NCBI RefSeq assembly: GCF_001571365.1
Contig: NZ_BCTQ01000008.1
Span: 1-64,000 of the forward strand
Length of the DNA: 64,000 nucleotides
Reading direction: 5' to 3'
Origin: Achromobacter denitrificans NBRC 15125
GTDB lineage: Bacteria; Pseudomonadota; Gammaproteobacteria; Burkholderiales; Burkholderiaceae_B
The notes below the pieces were generated by a model that saw only the letters and a program-made list of their open reading frames with translations, did no database searches and was not told the origin of the DNA. This document shows, in pieces, positions 18,618 through 28,024 of this stretch; positions within the stretch are counted from its first letter, which is position 1; every line of letters starts with the position of its first letter. A program made the translations under genes and the position numbers.

Positions 18618-19686
18618 TGAATCCGATCATGACGCCCAGCGCGGGCGCCAGGTCCTGGTCGACGATGGCCTTGGCGTTCTTGAGCGTGAGCGCGGCCAGC
18701 GTCAGCAGCCGGCGCCCCTCTTCCTGCGCCAGGGCCTCTTCCAGCGGAACCGGCACCGCGCGCAAGGTCTGCGCGATGCTGCCCAACTCGCCGCGCATCG
18801 ATGCATCCATCCAGGCGTCGCCCGCCGGCAAGGGATAGGCGCCGGCCAGATAAAACGCCTTCAGGCCGTCGACGTTGGCGGCCAGCAGGCGCGTGGACAG
18901 CTTGCTTCGCCAGAAGGCCGCGCGCTTGGGGCGCGCCGCCGCGGCGGAATCGCCCAGCACCGGCGCGATCTTCACGTCGCGCGCGAACTGCAGTCCGGTG
19001 GACAGGGCCTTCATGGCCTCGGCCGCCACTTCCTGCGGATCGCGATAAAGGTCGTTGCCCGCCTGCGGGCGCGCGAACTGGCGGCCGAAGTCGCCCTCGG
19101 CGCTCCAGGCCCGGGCCACGTCGCGCGAGATCGCGGCGACGTTCGCGGCGACGGCCCGGGCATAGCCGCAGGCATAGGCGAAGCCCGGCGCGCCGCTCTG
19201 CCCAAGCAGGGCCGGCTCGCCGTAAAGCACGTATTCCAGCGCGGGCAGCCCCTGCACCGCCACGCTGCGGCCCGCCAGCGCGCCCGGCGCGAGCAGCGCG
19301 TCGTCCTGCGCGGCGATCAGGGCCTGCACCTGCTTGGGCATCACCCCGCGGGTGTCGGGCCAGAAGGCCAGGCGCTCGTAGCGGTTGGCCTGCACCAGCG
19401 GTCCGAAGCGGAGGATTTCGACGCCGGACCACGCCAGCGCCAGCGTCTCAAACGCCTCGCCGACCCGGGCCGCTCCTGCCGCGGCCGGCTGGGCGCACCA
19501 ACCGCGCAGCTCGCCGTCCAGCGCCGAGGCGGCCTCCGCCATCTTCGCCACGGCCGGGCGGGCGTAATCGCGCGCCAGCCGCTCGCCGAGGTCCGCCGGC
19601 AATCCGGCGGCCGCGGCCCAGGGCGCGGCCGCCGTCAAGGCCACTGCTGCGGCCAGCTTGATTACGCGCTTGGGCAATGCTGCCAT
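18598..19686 (-). CDS. Imelysin (M75-like) family protein, second copy
   Basis: The protein has 362 residues with a signal peptide ending near WAAAAG. The helical imelysin body contains WSGVEILRFGPL and LPALEYVLYGEPAL. The clear GxHxxE metal motif of the first copy (gene at 21200-22498) is not apparent, so this copy may have diverged in function. Its ATG shares one base with the stop of the dihaem gene (TGATG) and its stop lies inside the start region of the DUF1513 gene, so the set is probably translated as a coupled unit. Confidence 0.87.
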   Translation of the reverse strand: MAALPKRVIKLAAAVALTAAAPWAAAAGLPADLGERLARDYARPAVAKMAEAASALDGELRGWCAQPAAAGAARVGEAFETLALAWSGVEILRFGPLVQANRYERLAFWPDTRGVMPKQVQALIAAQDDALLAPGALAGRSVAVQGLPALEYVLYGEPALLGQSGAPGFAYACGYARAVAANVAAISRDVARAWSAEGDFGRQFARPQAGNDLYRDPQEVAAEAMKALSTGLQFARDVKIAPVLGDSAAAARPKRAAFWRSKLSTRLLAANVDGLKAFYLAGAYPLPAGDAWMDASMRGELGSIAQTLRAVPVPLEEALAQEEGRRLLTLAALTLKNAKAIVDQDLAPALGVMIGFNALDGD

Positions 19687-21203
19687 CACAGCGACTCCAG
19701 GAAACGGATCAGGTCGGCGCGCTCTTCGGGCGTCATCGCCACGACGCGGTCGCGCGCCGGCTTGGCGGTGCCGCCATGCCAAAGCACGGCCTCCAGCAAA
19801 CTGCGGGCGCGCCCGTCGTGCAGCCAGGTGGCGTTGGGGTTCACGGTCTTGGTCAGGCCGATGCCCCACAGCGGCGGCGTGCGCCATTCGCGGCCATTGG
19901 CCTCGCCGTCGGACACGCCGTCCGCGAGGTCGTCGCCCATGTCGTGCACCAGCATGTCGGTGTAGGGCCAGATCAGCTGGAACCGGTGCTCGGGCTGCTT
20001 GGCGTTGCGGCTCGTCACGTACTTGGGCACGTGGCAGGCGACGCAATTGGCTTCGTAGAACAGCTTCTTGCCTGCCAGCACGCGGGCGTCGTCGGCGTCG
20101 CGGCGCTGGGGCACGGCAAGATTGGTGGAATAGATGGTGACGAAGTCCATCAGCTTGCCCGGCACTTCCTCGGGGCCGAAACGCGGCTGCGCGCCGTGCG
20201 GCATGTCCAGGCACGGCTGCTGCGCGGCCGTGCAATCGCCGGAGTGCTTGGGGAACAGCGGCGTCGACAGGCCCATATCGTTCGAGAACGCGGCGGCGCT
20301 CTGCTGCTCCACCGTGGGTTGCCCCGCCTTCAGGTTGAAGCGGCCCAGCACGCGGGCGCCGGTGCGGACGTCGGTGACCCAGTTGGCCTTGCCGACGATG
20401 CCGTCGCGCTTGTCCGCGCCCACGTTGGCCAGAATGTCGGCCTCATGGATGGATTCGAGCAGGCCCAGCCCGATCATCGGCGGCGCCAGCCGCGGCGAGA
20501 TCTGTGTGTCGGCGCGCATGGGGCCGTAGCCCAGGTTCTCGATGCGGTACGTCGGCTTCATCAGGGTCGCGGTCTCTCCCCCGTTCAGCGCCACCGAGAC
20601 CGGCTCGTACTCGATCTCCATGCGCCCTTCGGCGGGCAGCCCGGCCACCGCGAAGTTCTGCAGCTGCACGCCGTAGACCGGCTCGGGCAGGGAGGCGATT
20701 TCGCCGGCGGCAAGCTTGGGATGGCCGCGGTCCGGCCCTTGCGGCACGGCCAGGCGCAGCAGCAGCGCCACGGCGTCGGTGCGTTCCAGCGGATCGAACC
20801 CGGGCACGGTGCCGCGTCCGTCCTTGGTATGACAGGCCTGGCAGGAGCGCGCGTTGAACAGCGGCCCGAGCCCGTCGGAGGCCTGCGTGGACGCGGGCGC
20901 CGAGACCCAGTCCTTGCGGAACAGGCCGTTGCCGACCTGGAACTCCTGGCGCCCCTCGAAGCTCATGTTGGCCGACGGCTGCGAAAAGATGTCGGCGTTG
21001 ATGAGCTTGTTGGTGGTGGCCGCCCCGGCCTGCATGGTCTCGAAGGTTTCGGCCTTCGAGAAATCGCGCGCGGGCGCGGTGATGGCGGTTACGCGCTTCT
21101 GGTCTTCGGGCGTCAGGTCGTCGCGCCCGGCGGGCGCGGCGGGTGCTGCGGCGGCGACGGCGTGGGCCGACGCCGCCAGTACGGCGGCTAATGCGAATTT
21201 CAC
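19686..21203 (-). CDS. Dihaem oxidoreductase (DHOR, DUF1111-type c-type cytochrome)
   Basis: Periplasmic protein of 505 residues with a signal peptide and two CxxCH haem sites: CQACH at about 121-125 and CVACH near 387. The family (COG3488, often labelled thiol oxidoreductase) carries two c-type haems, and in this context a redox role in iron handling is the common inference. The start overlaps the stop of the upstream imelysin by 4 nt. Confidence 0.9.
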   Translation of the reverse strand: MKFALAAVLAASAHAVAAAAPAAPAGRDDLTPEDQKRVTAITAPARDFSKAETFETMQAGAATTNKLINADIFSQPSANMSFEGRQEFQVGNGLFRKDWVSAPASTQASDGLGPLFNARSCQACHTKDGRGTVPGFDPLERTDAVALLLRLAVPQGPDRGHPKLAAGEIASLPEPVYGVQLQNFAVAGLPAEGRMEIEYEPVSVALNGGETATLMKPTYRIENLGYGPMRADTQISPRLAPPMIGLGLLESIHEADILANVGADKRDGIVGKANWVTDVRTGARVLGRFNLKAGQPTVEQQSAAAFSNDMGLSTPLFPKHSGDCTAAQQPCLDMPHGAQPRFGPEEVPGKLMDFVTIYSTNLAVPQRRDADDARVLAGKKLFYEANCVACHVPKYVTSRNAKQPEHRFQLIWPYTDMLVHDMGDDLADGVSDGEANGREWRTPPLWGIGLTKTVNPNATWLHDGRARSLLEAVLWHGGTAKPARDRVVAMTPEERADLIRFLESL

Positions 21204-22498
21204 TTGAATACGGCGTCGGGTTTGTCCAGGCTGTCGGAACCTTCGATGGCGACCTTGCCCAGTTCCAGCAGCGCGATCACGCGCTCCAGGCTGCGCGTCT
21301 GGTCGACCAGGCGATCGATGGCGGCCTGCACCACGGCGTTGCCTTCCTTGTTGCCGTCCGCGATCATCTGGTCATAGGTTTCCACCGTTTCGGCGCGCGT
21401 CTTCATGGCCTGCATGGCGGCGACGGTGGCGTCCAGCTTGGCGCGCACTTCGGCGTCGAGCTTGGCGTCCTTGGCCTTCACCAGTTCGGAGAGGCTGGCG
21501 CCCGAGACCGTCTTGCCGTCGATGCGGGTATACGAACCCAGGTACACGTTGCGGATGCCGATCTGGTCGTAGTAGTGCGAATTGTGCGTGTTGTCCGAGA
21601 AGCAGTCGTGCTCTTCCTCGGGATCGTGCAGCATCAGGCCCAGCTTCATGCGTTCGCCGGCCAGCTCGCCGTAGGACAGGCTGCCCAGGCCCGTCAGCAT
21701 GGCGATCAGGCCCGCCTTGGGATCTTCCTCGACGGCCTTGCGCGCGGCGCCGTCCTTCTTCCAGTTGCCGACCATCTCTTCCAGGTCGTTCACCAGCAGG
21801 TCGGTCACGGCCTTCAGGAATTCGACGCGGCGCTCGCAATGGCCGCCGGTGCATTGCTTGGGATCGAAATCGGTGTGCGGACGGTTGCCCGAGTGACGCT
21901 CCTGCGGCGTGCCCTTGCGGTCGGCCGGCGCGGCGCCGGTGCCGTTCAGGTCCTGGCCCCACAGCAGGAATTCGATGGCGTGGTAGCCGGTAGCCACGTT
22001 GGCTTCGTTGCCGTCGGCCTCATGCAGCACCTCGGACAGCAGCTGCGGCGTAATCTTGCTGACGTCGACCGTCTTGCCGCCCACCGAAATCTTGGAATTT
22101 GCGATGACGTTGACCGCGTAGTAGGCGTTCTCGTCGTTCTCGGTGCCGTAGGAGGCATCCACGTAGTCGATCAGGCCTTCGTCCAGCGGCCAGGCGTTCA
22201 CGCGGCCTTCCCAGTCGTCGACGATGGGGTTGCCGAAGCGATAGGCCTCGGTCTGCTGGTAGGGCACGCGCGCGGCCAGCCAGGCCTCGCGCGCGGCCTT
22301 CAGCGTGTCGGCGCCAGGCTTGGCGATCAGCGCGTCGATGGCAGCGCGCAGCGTCTTGGCGGAAGCCAGCGAATCTTCGTAACCGGCGAGCGCCAGGTCC
22401 GAATACGTGGCGACCACGGCCTTGGGCTCGACGGCGGCGTGGGCCGTCCCTCCGAACACCGCGGCGGCCAGGACCGCTCCCAACAGCAATTTGCGCAT
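21200..22498 (-). CDS. Imelysin (M75, IrpA-like) family protein
   Basis: The protein has 432 residues with a Sec signal (MRKLLLGAVLAAAVFGGTAHA). It carries the GxHxxE motif as GYHAIEFLLWGQDL at about residues 176-189, and a second imelysin repeat toward the C-terminus. Imelysins such as IrpA, and EfeO M75 domains, are linked to iron uptake and probably bind metal in the periplasm. It is the first gene of the operon, and its promoter region contains an AT-rich Fur-box-like segment. Confidence 0.9.
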   Translation of the reverse strand: MRKLLLGAVLAAAVFGGTAHAAVEPKAVVATYSDLALAGYEDSLASAKTLRAAIDALIAKPGADTLKAAREAWLAARVPYQQTEAYRFGNPIVDDWEGRVNAWPLDEGLIDYVDASYGTENDENAYYAVNVIANSKISVGGKTVDVSKITPQLLSEVLHEADGNEANVATGYHAIEFLLWGQDLNGTGAAPADRKGTPQERHSGNRPHTDFDPKQCTGGHCERRVEFLKAVTDLLVNDLEEMVGNWKKDGAARKAVEEDPKAGLIAMLTGLGSLSYGELAGERMKLGLMLHDPEEEHDCFSDNTHNSHYYDQIGIRNVYLGSYTRIDGKTVSGASLSELVKAKDAKLDAEVRAKLDATVAAMQAMKTRAETVETYDQMIADGNKEGNAVVQAAIDRLVDQTRSLERVIALLELGKVAIEGSDSLDKPDAVFK

Positions 22499-22572
22499 CG
22501 ACTTTCTCCCGTAACTGGAACGACACCCGCCCCCGCGGCGGTCCGCTCATCCTCGAATTTTGAGGATGAGAG

Positions 22573-22587
22573 TGTAAACAATTTTCG
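22573..22587 (-). promoter_or_regulatory. Possible Fur box upstream of the imelysin operon
   Basis: On the minus strand CGAAAATTGTTTACA matches 10 of 14 scored positions of the Fur 7-1-7 core (TGATAATGATTATCA). It lies 75-89 bp upstream of the operon start in an otherwise GC-rich genome. The match is weak; the iron-related gene content is what makes it worth stating. Confidence 0.35.
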
Positions 22588-22605
22588 TTTGATGTTCAGA
22601 ATTAA

Positions 22606-22619
22606 GTCAGATACCTGAC
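22606..22619. promoter_or_regulatory. Palindrome in the imelysin/LysR divergent region
   Basis: GTCAG-ATAC-CTGAC has perfect 5-bp arms with a 4-nt spacer, about 100 bp upstream of both divergent starts. It could be a LysR-type or other dimeric-regulator operator. The palindrome is seen; the binding protein is unknown. Confidence 0.4.
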
Positions 22620-22718
22620 ATTTTTTTGAATGTTCAGACGGGCTTACCCCGAGGCGGCCGGGCGGCCCGAGCGCTACGCCAGCGACTACTATTCCCCTCT
22701 CCGATCCCGCCTCCCGCC

Positions 22719-23645
22719 ATGGAACTCCGCCAACTCCGCTACTTCGTCCGCGTCGCAGAACTGGGCAGCATCGGCCGGGCCGCGCGCGAACTGGGCGTGG
22801 TCGCCTCGGCGCTGAGCCAGCAGATCAGCCGCCTCGAAAGCGAGCTGGCCACGCGGCTGCTGGTGCGCACGCATACCGGCGTCGTGCCCACGCCGGCGGG
22901 CACGGCCTTCCTGCGGCAGGCGCAACTCACGCTGCGGCACGCGGAACACGCGGTGGCCGCGGCGCGCGAGGCGCGCCTGTCCGGCATGGTGAGCGTGGGA
23001 TTCGCGCCCACCACCGCCTCCGTGCTGGCGCGGCCGTTCTACACGGCCATGTCCGAACGCTATCCCAACGTGCGCCTGCACCTGGTCGAAGGCCTGTCCG
23101 GCAACCTGGGCGAACTGCTCAACGGGCGCCGGCTCGATCTGGCCGTGCTGTTCCAGAACGACAGCAACCAGGGCCGCAGCGCCATCCCGGTGCTGGACGA
23201 GCGGCTGTTCCTGCTGGCGCGCCGCGGCATGGTGCCGCTGGCCGACGGCGAGCCCATCTCCATGGCGCAACTGGGCGCGCTGCCGCAGGCGGTGACAAGC
23301 AAGGCCCACGGCCTGCGGGCCTGGGTCGAGGCCGCGTTCGAGCGCGCCGGCGTGGAACCCTGGATCGGCGTCGAGGTCGACGGGCTGACCACGCTGATGG
23401 ACCTGGTGCAGGCCAATGCGCTGGCCACCATCCAGCCCGGCGCGGCCGTGGCCCGGGTGGAGTCGGGCCTGCTCAGCATGCACCCCATCGACGATCCCTT
23501 CCTGTTCCGCCGCAACCTGGTCTATTGCATCAACGACGAAGAACTGTCGCCGGCGGCGCTGGCCGCCCGGGTGGTGCTGCTGGACGTGATGCGCGCGCTG
23601 GTCCGGCATGGCGGCTGGCCCGGCGCAACCCTTCTCGATTCGTGA
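22719..23645 (+). CDS. LysR-family regulator (Nac-like)
   Basis: The protein has 308 residues from MELRQLRYFVRVAELGSI. The N-terminal helix-turn-helix spans about 1-60 (SIGRAARELGVVASALSQQISRLE) and a substrate-sensing domain follows. The start at 22719 was chosen because it aligns with the canonical LysR N-terminus; the frame stays open upstream to 22626 but without homology. It lies 107 bp upstream of the aldolase/Bug/dehydrogenase genes on the same strand and probably controls them. It is divergent from the imelysin operon. Confidence 0.9.
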   Translation: MELRQLRYFVRVAELGSIGRAARELGVVASALSQQISRLESELATRLLVRTHTGVVPTPAGTAFLRQAQLTLRHAEHAVAAAREARLSGMVSVGFAPTTASVLARPFYTAMSERYPNVRLHLVEGLSGNLGELLNGRRLDLAVLFQNDSNQGRSAIPVLDERLFLLARRGMVPLADGEPISMAQLGALPQAVTSKAHGLRAWVEAAFERAGVEPWIGVEVDGLTTLMDLVQANALATIQPGAAVARVESGLLSMHPIDDPFLFRRNLVYCINDEELSPAALAARVVLLDVMRALVRHGGWPGATLLDS

Positions 23646-23752
23646 TGCCCCCATGCGGGAGGCATGGCTAGGCCCTGCCACTTCCCGCAGATAAATTGCC
23701 AGCCATGGATGCCGTGGCATGGTGCGGCGGCAATGGATCTTCACGAATTCCG

Positions 23753-24553
23753 ATGACGACTGACACCCAAGCCCGGGGACGCCTCCGCATATCCTCCATG
23801 CGCCCGCAATGCTCCGACGCGGAATGGCAAGCCCGCGTCGACCTGGCGGCCTGTTACCGCCTGGTCGAGCTCTACGGCATGGCCGACATGATGGCCAACC
23901 ACATCTCGGCGCGCGTCCCCGGCGAGAACGACGCCTTCCTGATCAACCCCTACGGCATGATGTACGAGGAGATCACCGCGTCCAGCCTCATCAAGGTCGA
24001 CGTGGACGGCACGATCCTCGCCCGGCCCGATTACGGCGACCTGGACTACGGGATCAACAAGGCCGGCTACGTGATCCACAGCGCGGTGCACGCCCACCGG
24101 CACGACGTGGACTGCGTGATCCACACCCACAGCTGGGCGTCGATGGCCGTCTCGTCGCTGGAGTGCGGGCTGCTGCCCCTGACCCAGACCGCCATGCGCT
24201 TCCTGAAGATCGGCTACCACGACTACCAGGGCGTGGTCCTGGGCACCGACGAGCAGGCCTCGCTGCTGCGCGACCTGGGCCAGGGCGAGGCGCTCATCCT
24301 GCGCAACCACGGAGCGCTGACCGTGGGCCGCACGGTCGGCGAGGCCTTCAACTGGATGCACCGGCTTGAACTGGCCTGCCGTTCCCAGCTGGCGGCCATG
24401 GCCACGGGCGCGCCGCTGCAGGCCGTGGCCGCGCCCGTGCTGCACGACACCTGGAACAACTACCAGCCCGGCACGCGGCGCCCCTACGGCGTGATGGAGT
24501 GGCCCGCCCTGCTGCGCAAGCTCGACCGGCTGGACCCGGGCTATCGCGACTGA
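23753..24553 (+). CDS. Class II aldolase/adducin family protein
   Basis: The protein has about 266 residues. Zinc-site histidines appear in CVIHTHSWASMAV and LRNHGALTVG, and the N-terminal LVELYGMADMMANHISARVPG is typical of this family (fuculose-phosphate-aldolase fold). The substrate is unknown; several relatives act on small hydroxy-acids. The start is uncertain (23753 taken; 23705 and 23801 are alternatives). It is followed by a Bug receptor and a 2-hydroxyacid dehydrogenase, suggesting uptake and catabolism of a hydroxycarboxylate. Confidence 0.87.
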   Translation: MTTDTQARGRLRISSMRPQCSDAEWQARVDLAACYRLVELYGMADMMANHISARVPGENDAFLINPYGMMYEEITASSLIKVDVDGTILARPDYGDLDYGINKAGYVIHSAVHAHRHDVDCVIHTHSWASMAVSSLECGLLPLTQTAMRFLKIGYHDYQGVVLGTDEQASLLRDLGQGEALILRNHGALTVGRTVGEAFNWMHRLELACRSQLAAMATGAPLQAVAAPVLHDTWNNYQPGTRRPYGVMEWPALLRKLDRLDPGYRD

Positions 24554-24636
24554 CCCCGACGTTTCCCCCAAGGCGACGGCCGGCGTGGCGGCACGGCGCC
24601 ATCGACACAGCGACGATATCCACGCGAGGAGACATC

Positions 24637-25596
24637 ATGAACACTGCCCGAGCCCTGCTCGCTTCCGCGGCGCTGGCCGGCGCCTGTGCGGCGCCGCCGG
24701 CCACGGCCGCGGACTATCCCGACCGGCCGGTGAAGGTCATCGTGGCGTTCTCGCCCGGCGGCACCACCGACACCCTCACCCGCAGCGTGACCAACACCCT
24801 GACCCAGAAGCTGGGCCAGCCTTTCGTCGTCGAGAACAAACCCGGCGCGGGCGGCAACATCGGCACCGAATACGTGGTGCGGGCGGCGGCCGACGGCCAT
24901 ACGCTGATCGTCAACTCCGTGGGCCCCATCGCCGTCAATCCGTCGCTGAACAAGCTGCCCTACAGCCCCCTGACCGACCTGGTCCCCATGGTGCAGATCG
25001 CCACGGTGCCCAACGTGCTGGTGGTGCCGCCCGCCTCGCCGGCCAAGGACATCCAGGGCTTCCTGAAATACGTCAAGACGGCCCGCCACCTCAACTACAG
25101 CTCCACCGGCGTCGGCACGTCCTCGCACCTGTCGAGCTACATGCTGATGGACGAACTGGGCGTCAATGCCACGCACGTGCCCTACAAGGGCGCGGACGCC
25201 GTCAACGACCTGCTGGCCGGCCGCATCGACTTCATGTTCGCCACGATACCGTCGGTGATCGGGCACATCCGTTCCGGCAAGCTGCGCGCGCTGGCCGTCA
25301 GCACCTCGCAGCGGTCCGCGACGCTGCCCGAGCTGCCCACCATCGCCGAATCGGGCTATCCCGGCTTCGACGCCGGCTCGTGGTTCGGGTTCTTCGCGCC
25401 CAAGGGCACGCCCCAGCAGGTGGTGGACGTCGTCAACCGCGAGGTCAACGCGGCCCTGCCGGCGCTCAACGAGCAGATGCTGCGCGAAGGCGCCGAGCCG
25501 GTGGGCGGCAGCGCGGGGCAGTTCTCCGCCTTCATCAGGCAGGAACACGACAAGTGGGCCGTGCTGGTGAAGAAGTTCGCGCCGCAGGCCAATTGA
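24637..25596 (+). CDS. Bug-family tripartite tricarboxylate transporter substrate-binding protein
   Basis: Periplasmic receptor of 319 residues. The ATG at 24637 follows CGAGGAGAC. The signal ends near ATAADYPDRPVKVIV. Family motifs include GGTTDTLTRSV, VENKPGAGGNIGTEYV, SSTGVGTSSHLSSYML and HVPYKGADAVNDLLAG. It is flanked by aldolase and dehydrogenase genes in one apparent operon (83 bp and 12 bp gaps). No membrane component is encoded nearby. Confidence 0.92.
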   Translation: MNTARALLASAALAGACAAPPATAADYPDRPVKVIVAFSPGGTTDTLTRSVTNTLTQKLGQPFVVENKPGAGGNIGTEYVVRAAADGHTLIVNSVGPIAVNPSLNKLPYSPLTDLVPMVQIATVPNVLVVPPASPAKDIQGFLKYVKTARHLNYSSTGVGTSSHLSSYMLMDELGVNATHVPYKGADAVNDLLAGRIDFMFATIPSVIGHIRSGKLRALAVSTSQRSATLPELPTIAESGYPGFDAGSWFGFFAPKGTPQQVVDVVNREVNAALPALNEQMLREGAEPVGGSAGQFSAFIRQEHDKWAVLVKKFAPQAN

Positions 25597-25608
25597 ACGC
25601 GCCCCGCC

Positions 25609-26604
25609 ATGACGCCAAGCCCGCCCATCCGCATCCTCTGTTCCCCGACCGAGGCGCCGTCCCTGCGGCGGGCCCTGGACGGCACGCCCGCAGCGGGGCG
25701 CTACGCGCTGGTCCACCCCGTCGCGGGCGAGGCCACGCCCGCCGAAACGGCCTTCGTCTCGCGCGACATCACCGGCCGCTCGACCAAGTTCGACATCCAC
25801 GCCGCGACGGCGCTGTACTACGAGGCCATGCGGCATGCGCCCGCGCTGCGCTGGGTGCACGTGCACTCCGCCGGCGCCGACCGCGAGATCTACCAGAGCC
25901 TGCATGCGCGCGGCGTGGCGGTCATGACTTCGCAGGGCGCCAGCGATCCCGTGGTGGCCCAGACCGCCATTGCAGGCGTGCTGGCCCTGGCGCGCCGCCT
26001 GCCGACGCTGGCCGCGGACCAGCGCGCCCGCGCCTGGCGGCCGCTGCTGGACGAGCGCATGCCGCGGGACCTGGCGGGCCAGCATGCGGTGGTGGTGGGC
26101 TGGGGCGGCATCGGCCAGCGCATCGGCGCGCTGCTGGACGCGCTGGGCCTGGCGGTGTCGGTCGCGCGCCATAGCGGCGCGCCGGTGCCGCTGGCGCGCC
26201 GCAGCGTGGACTACGACGGCCTGGCCGGCCTGCTGCCCCAGGCCGATTGGCTGGTGCTGGCCTGCCCGCTCACGTCCGCCACCCGCAACCTGGTCGACCG
26301 CGACGCGCTCGCCGCGCTGCCCGCGCATGCGATGGTGGTCAACGTGGCCCGCGGCCACGTGATCGACGAGGCCGCGCTGATCGAGTCGCTGCGCGCCGGG
26401 CGTCTCGCCGGCGCCTTCCTGGACGTGTTCCAGGAAGAGCCGCTGCCGCCCAGCTCCGCGCTGTGGGACCTGCCCAACGTGATCGTCACTCCGCACAGCG
26501 CGGGCTTCTCCGACGGCAACGCCGCGCGCGTGCGCGGCCTGTTCGTCGCCAACTTCAACCGCTGGCTGGCCGGCGAGCCGCTGGGCAACCGCAATATCGC
26601 CTGA
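25609..26604 (+). CDS. D-2-hydroxyacid dehydrogenase (NAD(P)-dependent)
   Basis: The protein has 331 residues. The Rossmann motif is VVVGWGGIGQRIGALL (about 157-172). Catalytic residues are visible: Arg in VNVARGHVIDEAALI, Glu in FLDVFQEEPLP and His in VTPHSAGF. These enzymes interconvert 2-oxoacids and D-2-hydroxyacids. As the last gene of the aldolase/Bug operon it probably processes the imported compound or the aldolase product. It converges on the MFS gene. Confidence 0.92.
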   Translation: MTPSPPIRILCSPTEAPSLRRALDGTPAAGRYALVHPVAGEATPAETAFVSRDITGRSTKFDIHAATALYYEAMRHAPALRWVHVHSAGADREIYQSLHARGVAVMTSQGASDPVVAQTAIAGVLALARRLPTLAADQRARAWRPLLDERMPRDLAGQHAVVVGWGGIGQRIGALLDALGLAVSVARHSGAPVPLARRSVDYDGLAGLLPQADWLVLACPLTSATRNLVDRDALAALPAHAMVVNVARGHVIDEAALIESLRAGRLAGAFLDVFQEEPLPPSSALWDLPNVIVTPHSAGFSDGNAARVRGLFVANFNRWLAGEPLGNRNIA

Positions 26605-26661
26605 AACGGCACGCCGCCGCCGGGGCGCGGGCCCGGGCGGCGGCGGATCCGGCTGGCGCCG

Positions 26662-27981
26662 TCAGCGTTGCAGCGGCGACTTGGCCGTTTCCTTCGCGGC
26701 CAGCACGGCCACGGCGGTCAGCACCAGCGCGGCGGCCACGTACAGGGAAATCGCGAAGGTCGAATTCCAGGACTTGAACAGGCTGGCGATGATCAGCGGC
26801 GCGAAGCCGCCGCCCACGATGCCGGCCAGCGTGTAGGCCAGCGACGAGCCGGCATAGCGCACGCGGCCGGGAAACTGCTCGGTGATGAAGGCGGCCTGCG
26901 GGCCGTACATCAGCGCGTGGATCAGCAAACCCACCACCACTGCCGCGCAGATGGCCACGGGATGGGCGGTATCCATGAGCACGAAGAACACGAAGGCCCA
27001 GATCATGCCCAGCACCGCGCCGGCCAGGTACACCGGGCGCCGGCCGATCCGGTCGGACAGGTAGCCGCAGATCGGCACGGCGATCGCATTCAGGGCCGCG
27101 CCCAGCATGGTGGCGGTCAAGGCCATGGGACGCGACAGGTGCAGCACCGTCGTCACGTAGGTCAGCGTGAACACGACGACCAGCGCGTAGAGCACATCGG
27201 AGCCGATGCGCGAGCCGCCCGCGACCAGCAGCTGGCGCCAGTGCTGGCCCAGCACTTCCTTGATCGGCGTGCTGGCGGTTTCGCGCTTCTCTTCCATTTC
27301 CCGGAACACCGGCGTTTCCTCGACGCCGCGGCGCAGCCACAGGCCGAACATCACCAGCGCCACGCTGGACACGAAGGGAATGCGCCAGCCCCAGGCCTGG
27401 AAATCCTCGGGGCTGAGGAAGGCGGTCACGGCCGCGATGAAGCCGGTGCCTATCAGCGTGCCGCAGGACGGGCCGACCTGCGTGAACGAGGCATTGCGGC
27501 CGCGCTGGTCGGGACGCCCGTGCTCCATCGACAGCAGCACCGCACCCGCCCACTCGCCGCCCAGCGCCACGCCCTGGATGAAGCGCAGCGCCACCAGCGC
27601 CACGGGCGCCCAAACGCCCCACGAGGCGTAGGTGGGCAGCAGGCCCATCAGCCCGGTGGATATGCCCATGATGACCAGGGTCGCGACCAGCACGAACTTG
27701 CGCCCCAGGCGGTCGCCCAGGTGGCCGAAGACGAAGCCGCCCAGCGGACGCGAAACGTATCCCACCGCATAGGTGGAAAACGCCAGGATGGTGCCCGTCA
27801 GCGGATCGAAGGACGGGAAGAAGATGGCATTGAAGACCAATGCCGCCATCAGGTTGTAGATCGTGAAGTCGTACCACTCCAGCGTGGTGCCGACCGAGCT
27901 GGCCAAGGCCAGACGCCGCATCTTGTCGGGCGCGGCCGCGGTCTTGACGGCCGCGGCGTCGTACAAGGTTTCTTCAGCCAT
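26662..27981 (-). CDS. MFS transporter, metabolite:H+ symporter (MHS) type
   Basis: The 439-residue inner-membrane protein has about 12 hydrophobic helices. MHS signatures are present: SSVGTTLEWYDFTIYN near the N-terminus, GHLGDRLGRKFVL after TM2-3, GVALGGEWAGAVLLSMEH, and GYLSDRIGRRPVYL in the second half. Relatives carry carboxylates, shikimate or osmolytes; the substrate is not predictable. It is 43 bp downstream of the alpha-beta-barrel gene on the same strand. Confidence 0.92.
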   Translation of the reverse strand: MAEETLYDAAAVKTAAAPDKMRRLALASSVGTTLEWYDFTIYNLMAALVFNAIFFPSFDPLTGTILAFSTYAVGYVSRPLGGFVFGHLGDRLGRKFVLVATLVIMGISTGLMGLLPTYASWGVWAPVALVALRFIQGVALGGEWAGAVLLSMEHGRPDQRGRNASFTQVGPSCGTLIGTGFIAAVTAFLSPEDFQAWGWRIPFVSSVALVMFGLWLRRGVEETPVFREMEEKRETASTPIKEVLGQHWRQLLVAGGSRIGSDVLYALVVVFTLTYVTTVLHLSRPMALTATMLGAALNAIAVPICGYLSDRIGRRPVYLAGAVLGMIWAFVFFVLMDTAHPVAICAAVVVGLLIHALMYGPQAAFITEQFPGRVRYAGSSLAYTLAGIVGGGFAPLIIASLFKSWNSTFAISLYVAAALVLTAVAVLAAKETAKSPLQR

Positions 27982-28024
27982 GGATTTCCCCTTCTTGGAT
28001 GAATGTGATGCCGGGACGACGCGC

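Noticed and set aside
26605-26661. Terminator between the dehydrogenase and MFS genes
   Set aside because: A long GC stem is present but there is no T-run on either side. It could be structural, but I could not support a terminator call.
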